64,000 nucleotides of DNA from Microbulbifer celer (GTDB lineage: Bacteria > Pseudomonadota > Gammaproteobacteria > Pseudomonadales > Cellvibrionaceae), in contig NZ_CP087715.1 of NCBI RefSeq assembly GCF_020991125.1, positions 1,019,501 through 1,083,500 on the forward strand, in the 5' to 3' direction. Both the position numbers and the translations under genes were made by a program. Positions 1 through 8,002 of the stretch are shown here, piece after piece. The notes below the pieces were generated by a model. The model was not told the DNA's origin. It ran no database searches and saw only the letters and a list, made by a program, of their open reading frames with translations. Position 1 is the stretch's first letter, and every line of letters begins with the position of its first letter.

Positions 1-1
1 G

Positions 2-175
2 ATCAGGGGTCACTACGCCTACTTTGGGATCAGAGGCAACAGCGAATCGCTGGGACGCTTCTTGTATCTGGTACGGCGGCTCTGGATAAAGTGGCTGCGG
101 CGACGATCACAGAGGTATCGGTTGAGTTGGGGGGCGCTGAAAGACTGTTACAGCGTTACCCACTTCTGGTGGTAA
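2..175 (+). CDS. Group II intron reverse transcriptase/maturase, C-terminal end (partial)
   Basis: The frame is open from the window edge to TAA at 173-175 and encodes the last 57 residues of a group II intron-encoded protein. It begins IRGHYAYFGI, followed by a Leu/Arg-rich stretch with RRLWIKWLRRRSQR and a final SWGALKDCYSVTHFWW. This is the typical end of the maturase (X) and DNA-binding region, where RGHY.YFG and W..WL.RRS are common. The reverse transcriptase core lies outside the window, so activity cannot be judged. Intron domain V follows about 40 bases after the stop, as expected when the maturase is encoded in domain IV. Confidence 0.85.
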   Translation: MRGHYAYFGIRGNSESLGRFLYLVRRLWIKWLRRRSQRYRLSWGALKDCYSVTHFWW

Positions 176-214
176 GACTATCAGTCGTGAGACCCGCGAA
201 GGTGATGAATTGAG

Positions 215-286
215 GAGCCGGATACGTTAATCACGCACGTCCGGATCTGTGGGGGGCGGTGATGATGACATCACCGTCTGCCTGAC
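215..286 (+). ncRNA. Group II intron 3' end (domain V and a domain VI-like hairpin)
   Basis: Bases 215-247 fold as a domain V hairpin: GAGCCGGA pairs with TCCGGATC, and the catalytic AGC triad is at 216-218. A second hairpin, 251-282, sits where domain VI belongs (CGGTGATG against CATCACCG around an ATGA loop). I do not see an obvious bulged branch-point adenosine in its 3' strand. The intron probably ends near 286, at a ..TGAC-like end; the exact junction is inferred. The structure class is not resolved from this fragment. Confidence 0.75.
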
Positions 287-366
287 CACCTTTTGTATTA
301 CTCGCTGCCGCTCAAACATTTACACAAAATGCGGTCCGCGCTGGCTGCGCCTTATGAGATGGATAC

Positions 367-978
367 ATGGATAATTATTTAATATATGTCGGCGTAGCAA
401 TAGCTACTATTCTATTGCCTGGGCCCGCAGTTATGTTGACTATTAATAATTCTATTCAGAGAGGATTATTTAAATCAATTTCTGGGATACTTGGTATAGC
501 ATTAGCAATATTGCTTGTGGCGGTTATTTCTGCTACAAGTTTAGGCATTATTTTGGCAAGTTCTGTAATGGCTTTCACCATTGTGAAAATAATGGGTGCT
601 GTATATTTAATATACCTGGGCATAAAAACGTGGTGTGCAAAAGAGACAAGCGGAGCATGCTCTAGTTTTCAGGAGATCTCATTTTTAAGATGCTTTGTTG
701 AAGGTTTTCTAGTTTCCATTCTAAATCCAAAAGCTGCTGTTTTCTTTATGTCTATATTTCCCCAATTTATTGACCTGTCTCAAGAGTATAGGCCACAGTT
801 TGTTTTATTGGCGATGACTTTTAGCGCGCTAGTAATAGTTGTTCACACAACCTACGCAATTTTTTCCTCTTTTGCTAAATCTAAGATTTCGTCATCAAAA
901 GTTAGTGTCTTTTTAAATAAAGTTAGTGCGGGAGTTTTCGTTGGTTCTGGTATTGGTTTAGCCGCTTCAAGTAAGTAA
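367..978 (+). CDS. LysE/RhtB family amino-acid exporter
   Basis: This 203-residue inner-membrane protein has about six hydrophobic segments. It carries the LysE-family signature near the N-terminus (LPGPAVMLTINNSIQRG) and the later LNPKAAVFFMS motif, both typical of RhtB-type translocators that export amino acids or homoserine lactone-like compounds by proton exchange. Length matches the family (about 205). The substrate cannot be told from sequence. The gene is clearly A+T-rich compared with the genes beyond 2.4 kb and follows the group II intron directly, so it is probably acquired. It lies in the same direction as the next two genes, but the gaps of about 60-110 bases do not prove an operon. 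Confidence 0.85.
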   Translation: MDNYLIYVGVAIATILLPGPAVMLTINNSIQRGLFKSISGILGIALAILLVAVISATSLGIILASSVMAFTIVKIMGAVYLIYLGIKTWCAKETSGACSSFQEISFLRCFVEGFLVSILNPKAAVFFMSIFPQFIDLSQEYRPQFVLLAMTFSALVIVVHTTYAIFSSFAKSKISSSKVSVFLNKVSAGVFVGSGIGLAASSK

Positions 979-1087
979 GCTATTCATGAAAAGGCCAAGT
1001 GCAGCGACAACTTTTCCGTTACCGCTTCACCTTTCATTACTAAGCTGCGTATTTCGGCAGCGTTAGTTGCAACCAGGAATCTAGAGT

Positions 1088-1456
1088 GTGATTGAAATTA
1101 TACGGAGTAAAGATTGCGGAAATTCTCCCAAAAATCAGTTTGTAGAGAAGGTGGTCGTTGCTTTAGAATCTGGTGATTTTGAGTTTCTTGATGGAGTTCT
1201 ATCTGAAGGGGCTGTCTGGGAACTCGCGAATAGTAGTGTAACGGAAGGAGATGGTCTCCGAGCTCATATTCAAAGTTGTGGAGAGGGCGTTGCTCTAGTA
1301 AAAGTTGACCATGTAATTTCACATGGAAAATCAGGTTCAGCAAATGGTTATATCCAAGATAGGAAAGGTAAGGTGCTTCACTTTTGCCACTTCATAGAAT
1401 TTACAAGTGCAAAATGTGTGAAAATCAATAGGGTTTGTAGCTACGGAAAGTGCTAG
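1088..1456 (+). CDS. SnoaL/NTF2-like small protein
   Basis: The gene encodes a 122-residue protein starting at GTG (1088). The pattern FVEKVVVALESGDFEFLDGVLSEGAVWEL, followed by strands ending in HFCHFIEF, resembles NTF2-like (SnoaL/DUF4440) cone folds, in which one helix pair and a curved sheet form a small ligand pocket. No catalytic residue can be assigned. It is A+T-rich like its neighbours and lies between the LysE-like exporter and the S51 peptidase-like gene. The call is by fold pattern only; it could also be left as hypothetical. Confidence 0.55.
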   Translation: MIEIIRSKDCGNSPKNQFVEKVVVALESGDFEFLDGVLSEGAVWELANSSVTEGDGLRAHIQSCGEGVALVKVDHVISHGKSGSANGYIQDRKGKVLHFCHFIEFTSAKCVKINRVCSYGKC

Positions 1457-1517
1457 GCTACGAAGCACTTGGTATCAAGTTTGAAATGCGACGCCATTAG
1501 AGTAGCAGGAGAATCTG

Positions 1518-2141
1518 ATGAGAGAAATATTTCTATCTTCATCTTTCGCTGATGTAACAGATCTGTTTGTAAAATTCAGTGGAGGAAATCATGACGGTCA
1601 AAGAGTTACATTTATCCCAACAGCAAGCCTCACAGAAGAGGTAACGTTTTACGTGAGGGCAGGAAGGGAAGCCCTGGAAAAACTAGGTTTAATAGTTGAT
1701 GAACTAGAAATTTCAACGGCAACTAGTGAAGAAATAGAAAGCAGACTCGAAAATAATGACTACATCTACATTACCGGCGGAAATACATTCTTTTTACTTC
1801 AAGAGCTTAAGAGGACAGGTTCAGATAAGCTTATAACTGATCATATAAAATCTGGGAAGAAGTATATCGGGGAATCTGCCGGTTCTATTATCCTTTCACG
1901 GAATATAGAGTATGTGAAAGGCATGGACGATTTCTCAGCCGCGCCGAAGATTGGTTCTTTTTCTTCATTAGGTCTGGTTGAATTTTACCCAGTTCCTCAT
2001 TATACAAACTTCCCATTTAAAGAGTCAGTTGAGCGTATAATATCCAGTTATGAAGACGAGTTAGATCTTCTCCCTATTAGTAATACGCAAGCAATTATCG
2101 TGAATGATAATGAGTATGAAGTGTGGACCAGAGAAAATTAA
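1518..2141 (+). CDS. Peptidase S51 (peptidase E-like) / class I glutamine amidotransferase-like protein
   Basis: This 207-residue protein has the S51 layout: an N-terminal strand MREIFLSSSF, the ITGGNTFFLLQELK segment typical of peptidase E and cyanophycinase relatives, and the nucleophile-elbow region IGESAGSIILS (G-x-S-A-G), where the Ser would be catalytic. A late HYTNFPF stretch lies where a His is expected. Relatives cleave Asp-X dipeptides. AGGAG lies just before the ATG. The gene is A+T-rich and appears to belong to the same acquired block as the two upstream genes. Exact substrate unknown. Confidence 0.8.
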   Translation: MREIFLSSSFADVTDLFVKFSGGNHDGQRVTFIPTASLTEEVTFYVRAGREALEKLGLIVDELEISTATSEEIESRLENNDYIYITGGNTFFLLQELKRTGSDKLITDHIKSGKKYIGESAGSIILSRNIEYVKGMDDFSAAPKIGSFSSLGLVEFYPVPHYTNFPFKESVERIISSYEDELDLLPISNTQAIIVNDNEYEVWTREN

Positions 2142-2432
2142 AAATTGTAGTCTGTCGCATAAATTACTCGCTGCGCTCACAATTCTCCACAGCCACAAAC
2201 GTTAAGAGTCAAGATGAATCATTCTGAGTATTGAGACTGTCGTTAAAGAGGTGATGACTTAAATGCGATAACCACGTTGACAGATACCGCGGAATCGTGA
2301 CTGTGATTTCAGCAGGTTGCCGTATGCTGACACATATGGCTGCGCTCGTTTGAGGTGTCGCTGCACTCCATTATCTCGCATAAGCGCACCGTAAATACTT
2401 GGTGCGCTAAAGCATTAGTCAATCTGGTGGCT
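2142..2432. other. A+T-rich gap with short hairpins between accessory block and carnitine genes
   Basis: No gene is supported here. The short palindrome CTCGCTGCGCTC near 2168 resembles a stretch at 301-313 (CTCGCTGCCGCTC) just after the intron. An 8-bp hairpin, AGCGCACC at 2383-2390 with GGTGCGCT at 2401-2408, lies 25 bases beyond the carnitine dehydrogenase stop. It lacks a T run on either strand, so terminator function is uncertain. Confidence 0.4.
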
Positions 2433-3404
2433 TTATGTAATTCCGTGGCGCTCGCGGTGCTCTGAGAGCACTTTACCGGCACCCATTTCAAACTCGCTCA
2501 ATGCTTCCATAATGCGCACCAGACAGTTATCCCGCAAGGCTTCCAGTTCACGGATAGACTTGTCACCCGCTTGCTCTTGTGTGCCTTCTACCATGCGATC
2601 GATCAGCTGATCGTTAAGTTCCGGCGCTTCCAGTTTGGTCCATGGGAGCTTCAGGGCCGGGCCGAACTGTTCCAGCATGTGGCGCATGCCGGTTTCGCCG
2701 CCTGCCAGGTGATAGGTGAGGTTGGTGCCAATAAAGGCCCAGCGAAGGCCGGGGCCGTAAGTGATGGCCTGGTCGAGTTCACCGGTGGTGGCCACACCGT
2801 CGTTGACCAGGTGCAGGATTTCTCGCCAGATGGCTTCCAGCAGACGGTCGGACAGGTGGCCGTCAATCTCATTACGTACATGCAGTGGGTGCATGCCAAT
2901 GGCCTTGAAGAATTCCTGTGCGTGTTCGATGGTTTCCGCTGATGTTTTTTCACCGCCGACGACTTCTACCAACGGCAGCAGGTACACGGGGTTGAACGGG
3001 TGGCTTACCACGAAACGTTCCGGTGCGACCATTTTCTGCTGCAGCACGGAAGGCTTGAAGCCGGAAGTGGAAGAGCCGATCAATGCATCTTCGGGGGCCG
3101 CCTGGCTGATCTCTGCCAGCAGATCGATCTTCATTTCTTCGCGTTCGGGCGCATTCTCCTGAATGAAGTAGGCACCTCCACAGGCTTCTGCCAGTGTTGT
3201 TGCAAAACACAGGCGCTCTTTGCTGGCGCCTTTTACCAGGCCGATTTTCTCCAGCGCAGGCCAAGCGGTGTCGACACTCTCACGGAGTTTACGTTCGGCT
3301 TCTGTACCGGGATCCCAGGCGACGACGTCGTGGCCCTGAGCCAGCAGGCGGGAGACCCACCCGGCACCGATGACGCCGGTGCCGATTACTGTTGCGTGTG
3401 ACAT
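2433..3404 (-). CDS. lcdH: L-carnitine 3-dehydrogenase
   Basis: The 323-residue protein belongs to the 3-hydroxyacyl-CoA dehydrogenase superfamily in the form used for carnitine oxidation. It would convert L-carnitine to 3-dehydrocarnitine with NAD+ in the cytoplasm. The Rossmann motif GTGVIGAGW is at residues 8-16, with D31 of AWDPG positioned for the NAD ribose. SHPFNPVYLLPLVEVV and the NEIDGHLSDRLLEAIWREILHLV segment match the family's catalytic and helical region. A strong TAAGGAG precedes the ATG. It follows the BKACE gene by 9 bases, so the two form an operon. The specific carnitine assignment rests on this pairing, the downstream-type thioesterase and the CdhR-like regulator. cdhA is the equivalent name in Pseudomonas. 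Confidence 0.88.
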   Translation of the reverse strand: MSHATVIGTGVIGAGWVSRLLAQGHDVVAWDPGTEAERKLRESVDTAWPALEKIGLVKGASKERLCFATTLAEACGGAYFIQENAPEREEMKIDLLAEISQAAPEDALIGSSTSGFKPSVLQQKMVAPERFVVSHPFNPVYLLPLVEVVGGEKTSAETIEHAQEFFKAIGMHPLHVRNEIDGHLSDRLLEAIWREILHLVNDGVATTGELDQAITYGPGLRWAFIGTNLTYHLAGGETGMRHMLEQFGPALKLPWTKLEAPELNDQLIDRMVEGTQEQAGDKSIRELEALRDNCLVRIMEALSEFEMGAGKVLSEHRERHGIT

Positions 3405-3413
3405 GTAGTCTCC

Positions 3414-4310
3414 TTAGCCCTGTACTTTCAGGTTCAAACGCTCGCGGGTTTCAGCGGGGGTGGCTACGGTGCCGCCCAGCAGTTCTACGATATTGCGGGC
3501 TTTCTCCACCAGCTGTGCGTTGGTAGCCAGTTCGCCGCGCTTGAGATACAGGTTGTCTTCCAGGCCGACACGCATGTTGCCGCCGAGCAGCATGACCTGG
3601 GTTGCCATTGGAAACTGGTGACGGCCGATGCCGAATCCCGCCCACTGGGCGCCTTCTGGCAGGTTGTCCACCATGGATTTCAGGGTGCCGATTTCCGGCG
3701 GCGCGCCCCAAGGGATGCCCATACACAGTTGGAACAGCGGCGGTTCGTCCAGCAGGCCCTCTGCCATCATCTGGTTGGCAAACCACAGGTTGCCGGTGTC
3801 GAAGATTTCCAGTTCCGGTTTTACGCCCAGTTCCTGTACGCGCTTGGCGCCAAGGCGCAGCATCTCCGGGGAGGAGATGTACACCAGGTTGTTATCGCCG
3901 AAGTTGAGGGAGCCACAGTCCAGGGTGCAGATTTCGGGACGCAGTTCTTCGATGTGTGCCAGTCGCTCCATACCGCCGACCACGTCGGTGCCATCTGCGA
4001 AATCCATCGGGTTTTCATCCGGGCCCAGCAGCAGGTCGCCGCCCATGCCGGCGGTGAGGTTGATCACCACATCGGTGTCCGCCTCGCGGATGCGCTCAAC
4101 GACTTCGCGATACAGCGCAACGGAGCGGCTCGGTGCGCCGGTTTCCAGATCGCGCACGTGGATGTGTGCGATGGCTGCACCGGCTTTGGCGGCGGCGATG
4201 GCGTCATCGGCAATCTGCTTCGGAGTTACGGGTACGTGGGGGCTTTTTTCAGTAGTGGCCCCGGCGCCGGTGAGGGCGCAGGTGATGATCACCTTATTGT
4301 TCATCTGCAT
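3414..4310 (-). CDS. Beta-keto acid cleavage enzyme (BKACE, DUF849), probably 3-dehydrocarnitine-cleaving
   Basis: The 298-residue BKACE enzyme condenses a beta-keto acid with acetyl-CoA to yield acetoacetate and a new CoA thioester. With 3-dehydrocarnitine the products are acetoacetate and betainyl-CoA. The zinc-binding AHIHVRD motif lies near residue 50, [11 protein letters not shown] in the C-terminal half, and [13 protein letters not shown] near the end, all hallmarks of the family. AGGAG stands nine bases before the ATG at 4310. Overlap in function with lcdH, 9 bases downstream, supports the carnitine substrate. BKACE members accept many substrates, so activity is inferred from context. 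Confidence 0.87.
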   Translation of the reverse strand: MQMNNKVIITCALTGAGATTEKSPHVPVTPKQIADDAIAAAKAGAAIAHIHVRDLETGAPSRSVALYREVVERIREADTDVVINLTAGMGGDLLLGPDENPMDFADGTDVVGGMERLAHIEELRPEICTLDCGSLNFGDNNLVYISSPEMLRLGAKRVQELGVKPELEIFDTGNLWFANQMMAEGLLDEPPLFQLCMGIPWGAPPEIGTLKSMVDNLPEGAQWAGFGIGRHQFPMATQVMLLGGNMRVGLEDNLYLKRGELATNAQLVEKARNIVELLGGTVATPAETRERLNLKVQG

Positions 4311-4544
4311 TCGTGTTTGCTCCTGATAGGAAGAGGGGAGACTTCAGCGGTTATGCTAGTGATTGAACAAGAATTGGCTCGTACAAATCCGCTGGTTACT
4401 TTTGAAAAACCGACAGGCGGGGGAAAAAGTTGATAGACGCAGCGGTCAATGATGGAGTGGGGAAGAGACATGCAAGTTTGGGGGGACGGCAGTTGTCAGG
4501 TAGGAGGAGCCGAGGAATCCGCACCAATCAGTAATGAAGAAGGA

Positions 4545-5561
4545 TTAGCCGGGAGAATAGCCGCGGTCTTTACTGGGGCTGACACCGAAGTCCTGACGAT
4601 AAGCGGAGCTGAAATAGGCCGCGGATTGAAAACCGCAGGAGATGGCAATATCCAGTACCGTCATTTCGGTCTGTCGGAGAAGCTGACGCGCCTTATCGAG
4701 ACGCAATCGCCTGTAATAGCGTTTGGGCGGAGTGCCAACTTCGTTTTTGAACAGCCGCTCCAGCTCGCGTACAGAAGTCTCGCACTGGCTTGCGATCTGT
4801 TTAATGGACAGCGGCGTGGCCAGGTTTTGTTCCATTATCTGCACGGCCTGAATCAGGCGTCGGTTGGTGGTGGAGAGCCGGCCGCGCAGGCTCATGCGCT
4901 GCGCATCATCCGCACTCTGCACATGGGTATAGGTAAATTGCTCGGCCACAGCGGTTGCCAGTTTGCTCCCGTGGGCGGCGCGAATGATGTTCAGCATCAT
5001 ATCGAGACTGCTTAATCCGCCTGCCGCCGATACCTGGTTTTCTTCAATCAGGAACCTTTCTGGTACTACTTGAACAGATGGGTAACTTTCCTGAAACCCG
5101 CTACTGGCCTCCCAGTGCACGATTGCCTTTTGCCCTTGGAGCAGCCCCGCCTTGGCGAGAATATGGGCTCCGGTGTCGACACAGCCGAGGCTTACACCAT
5201 TGGCGGAAAGGCGCCTCAGCTCGGAGTACAGGGTATCGCTACAGCCTTGCAGCGGATTGAAACCGGATACCACAACGACCGTCTGGTATTCGCTGGGACA
5301 CTCCGCCATCGGGTATTGCACCTCGAAGGGGATGCCATTGGACGCTTCTACCGGTGCGCCGTCTTCAGACATAAAGGTGAACTGGAACAGCTTCCGGTCC
5401 GCCAGCCGATTGGCAACACGCAGGGGCTCCGAGCAACAGGCGAGGGCAAAGAAAGAAAACTGCGGGATCAGTACAAAGCCGATATGGACCACATCGCTCG
5501 GGCCGAATTTGGGAGGCTGAAAAGTATCCAGGCTGTCGAAAGTGGGTGAATCAGTGGTCAT
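4545..5561 (-). CDS. GATase1/AraC-type transcriptional activator, CdhR-like
   Basis: The protein has 338 residues. Residues about 25-195 form a DJ-1/PfpI (GATase1-like) ligand-binding domain (HIGFVLIPQFSFFALACCSEPLRVANRL, then SLGCVDTGAHILAKAGLL). Residues about 230-330 are an AraC HTH pair (ASQCETSVRELERLFKNEVG and DIAISCGFQSAAYFSSAYRQDFG). This architecture is shared with GbdR and CdhR, which activate glycine betaine and carnitine genes in Pseudomonas. It sits between the BKACE-lcdH operon, in the same direction, and the divergent receptor gene, so it probably controls both promoters. Ligand (carnitine or betaine) is inferred. Confidence 0.88.
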   Translation of the reverse strand: MTTDSPTFDSLDTFQPPKFGPSDVVHIGFVLIPQFSFFALACCSEPLRVANRLADRKLFQFTFMSEDGAPVEASNGIPFEVQYPMAECPSEYQTVVVVSGFNPLQGCSDTLYSELRRLSANGVSLGCVDTGAHILAKAGLLQGQKAIVHWEASSGFQESYPSVQVVPERFLIEENQVSAAGGLSSLDMMLNIIRAAHGSKLATAVAEQFTYTHVQSADDAQRMSLRGRLSTTNRRLIQAVQIMEQNLATPLSIKQIASQCETSVRELERLFKNEVGTPPKRYYRRLRLDKARQLLRQTEMTVLDIAISCGFQSAAYFSSAYRQDFGVSPSKDRGYSPG

Positions 5562-5690
5562 GTCGCAATTGTTTAAGAAGTAGTCGCATTTTAAAAAGTA
5601 TATGTCAGGTTAGACAGTAGGATAAGCCCCACTCAACACGCAGGCGGATATTTTTGAAGCCTTTTTAATCAATAACTAATTGGAAGTTGA

Positions 5691-7904
5691 ATGGAACCCG
5701 ATAGTCATACTGTTAATTCTCCACTGAACCTGAACCCGCTGGCCAAATTCATTTCCGCATCTCTTGCGGTGGTCATTGGTCAAACCGCTGTCGCTCAAGA
5801 AGCTGATCCTGAGCAGGCTACCAGCGCTGGCAACCTGAGTCTGGAAGAGGTGACTGTCACCGCCCAGAGAAAATCCCAGAACCTGCAGAGCGTTCCCATC
5901 GCCGTTTCTGCCTTCGGTGAAGAGGCCATGGAACGGGGCAATATGCTCGACGTAGAAGATGTCTCCGCAATGACTCCGGGATTTTCTTTGTCTTCCTACA
6001 ACCCGGTTACGCCGCAGCCGTACATTCGCGGTGTGGGCACCAACTCCAGTTCCGTGGGTGATGATGCATCTGTCGGTGTCTTCATTGATGAAGTCTACGC
6101 TGGCCGCGCCGGTGGCTATCGAGCAGATATGTTCGATGTGCAACGGGTAGAAGTACTGCGTGGCCCGCAGGGCTCCCTGTACGGCCGTAACGTTGCCGGT
6201 GGTGCAATCAACGTGATTACCAACAACCCCACCGACACCTTTGAAGCGAAGGCGAAGGTTACCGGAGGTAATTACAACCTGAAAGAGTTCCGCGGCATGC
6301 TGAGCGGGCCGATTGCGGACAGCGTCAATGGCCGTGTTGCTGTTTCCCGTCGTACCCGGGACGGCTGGATTGAGAACGTGAATACCGGCAACGACGATCT
6401 GGGCAATCAGGACAACCTGTCCGTGCGTGGCAAGCTCGCGGTGGTACTCGGTGACCGCACTGATCTGATGCTGAGTGCGGATTACGCCACCGACGATCTG
6501 ATCGGTTCCGGTGCGCGCAGTATCGTCGGCTACGAAGACGTCTTCGGCACCGCACATCCCACAGAGAATGATGCGGATAAAGTCGACAGCTTTGTCGACG
6601 GTTATGCCGAGCGCGACATGTACGGTGTTTCCGCCAAGTTGACCCACTCGCTGGATACCGTAGATCTGGTGTCCATTACCGCTTACCGTACCCAGGACTA
6701 CGCATTCAACGACGACATGATGGGCCGTTACCTGGCCGCGGCCGGTGCGGCGATGACCAACGATGCAGCGGAAGAGTCCAGCCAGTTCAGCCAGGAGCTG
6801 CGCGTCCAGTCTACCGGTACCGAGGCACTGGAGTGGACCGCTGGTCTGTATCTGTTCCAGGAAGACGTAGACCGTGTAGAGAGCTTTGACTCTTCCCGTG
6901 TCTATGACCTGGCCGGTTTCCCGGGGCTGATGTCTCGCCCGGTGTGGGATGCGAGCAACGAAACCACCAGCTATGCGGTATTCGGTGAAGCGACTTATCA
7001 TTTCTCACCAGCGTGGAGCGCGAGCTTTGGTGGCCGTTACACCTACGACCAGAAAGACTTCACCAGTGTTGCTAGCGGTGCGCCGGATGAGTTTGGTTTC
7101 CTCGCAGAAGACTACTCTGTAACCGCAGACAAGAATTGGAAGAAGTTCACCCCGAAAGCCACGCTGACTTATACCACTGAGAATGCGGATATCGTTTACG
7201 CGACCATCTCTGAAGGTTACAAGGCCGGTGGCTTCAACGGTATTGCCGCGACCGAGCAGGGTGCGACTGTTGCCTTTGATCCGGAAAATGCCACCAACTA
7301 CGAGATAGGTTTTAAAACCAGTATGCTCGGTCAGCGCGTACGTTTGAACGGCGCTGTGTTCTATCTCGACTACACCGATCTGCAAAGTTTTACCGTGGAC
7401 CTGGAAACCGGTCAGGTTGAGACCGCAACAGGTGATGCCGAAATCAAGGGTGTAGAGCTGGAAGCGTCAGCACTAGTGACCGACGCCCTGATGTTGGCCG
7501 TGAACTACGGCTACACCGATTCCGAATACGTGAGCTTTGAATCGGACCCAACTATTGTGGGCAATAACCTGGCGCGCACACCAGAGCACTCCGCTTCTGC
7601 CAGCATCAACTACGAGTGGATGCTGGGCAATGGTTCTGCCATCAACTTCAATACCAATGCCATGTATCAGGGCGAGGTGTTTTACAGTGTGGGTAATACC
7701 GAGGCCGCATCCGACGACGCACGCACGCTGGTCAATGCCAATGCGACCTGGGACAACTTCGACGGTCTGAAGGTGTCCCTGTGGGGGAAAAACCTGACCG
7801 ACGAAGCATACGTTGTACACGCCTTTGAACAGACGGGTATGGGCTTCGCCATTATGGGTGAACCTACTACCTGGGGTATCAGCGTAACCAAAGATTTCTT
7901 CTGA
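5691..7904 (+). CDS. TonB-dependent outer-membrane receptor
   Basis: The 737-residue receptor has an N-terminal signal peptide ending near AVAQEA, a TonB-box-like LEEVTVTAQ around residue 51, and a plug domain (SVPIAVSAFGEEAME, then YIRGVGTNSSSVGDDASVGVF, RVEVLRGPQGSLYGRN). A long beta-barrel follows, with FTPKATLTYTTENADIVYATISEGYKAGGFNG and a terminal aromatic KDFF. The style matches the receptors of Sphingomonas and marine Gammaproteobacteria for larger organic molecules rather than siderophores. It is divergent from the CdhR-like regulator and 98 bases ahead of a BCCT carrier gene. By context it may bring carnitine or long-chain acylcarnitine across the outer membrane; this substrate is an inference. 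Confidence 0.92.
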   Translation: MEPDSHTVNSPLNLNPLAKFISASLAVVIGQTAVAQEADPEQATSAGNLSLEEVTVTAQRKSQNLQSVPIAVSAFGEEAMERGNMLDVEDVSAMTPGFSLSSYNPVTPQPYIRGVGTNSSSVGDDASVGVFIDEVYAGRAGGYRADMFDVQRVEVLRGPQGSLYGRNVAGGAINVITNNPTDTFEAKAKVTGGNYNLKEFRGMLSGPIADSVNGRVAVSRRTRDGWIENVNTGNDDLGNQDNLSVRGKLAVVLGDRTDLMLSADYATDDLIGSGARSIVGYEDVFGTAHPTENDADKVDSFVDGYAERDMYGVSAKLTHSLDTVDLVSITAYRTQDYAFNDDMMGRYLAAAGAAMTNDAAEESSQFSQELRVQSTGTEALEWTAGLYLFQEDVDRVESFDSSRVYDLAGFPGLMSRPVWDASNETTSYAVFGEATYHFSPAWSASFGGRYTYDQKDFTSVASGAPDEFGFLAEDYSVTADKNWKKFTPKATLTYTTENADIVYATISEGYKAGGFNGIAATEQGATVAFDPENATNYEIGFKTSMLGQRVRLNGAVFYLDYTDLQSFTVDLETGQVETATGDAEIKGVELEASALVTDALMLAVNYGYTDSEYVSFESDPTIVGNNLARTPEHSASASINYEWMLGNGSAINFNTNAMYQGEVFYSVGNTEAASDDARTLVNANATWDNFDGLKVSLWGKNLTDEAYVVHAFEQTGMGFAIMGEPTTWGISVTKDFF

Positions 7905-8002
7905 TCTCTGACGTTATGTAACGCCACTCGGAGGCGCCGGAGCTCGATTACGCAACCTGGATCCGGCACCTCTGTTTTTTGTCCTGAACAGGAAAAATAC
8001 GA

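Noticed and set aside
979-2432. Possible integron attC sites between the small A+T-rich genes
   Set aside because: Candidate ends such as CGTTAGTTG (1058) and CGTTAAGAG (2198) do not fit GTTRRRY, and no matching RYYYAAC partner follows the gene stops. The cassette idea stays a suggestion only.
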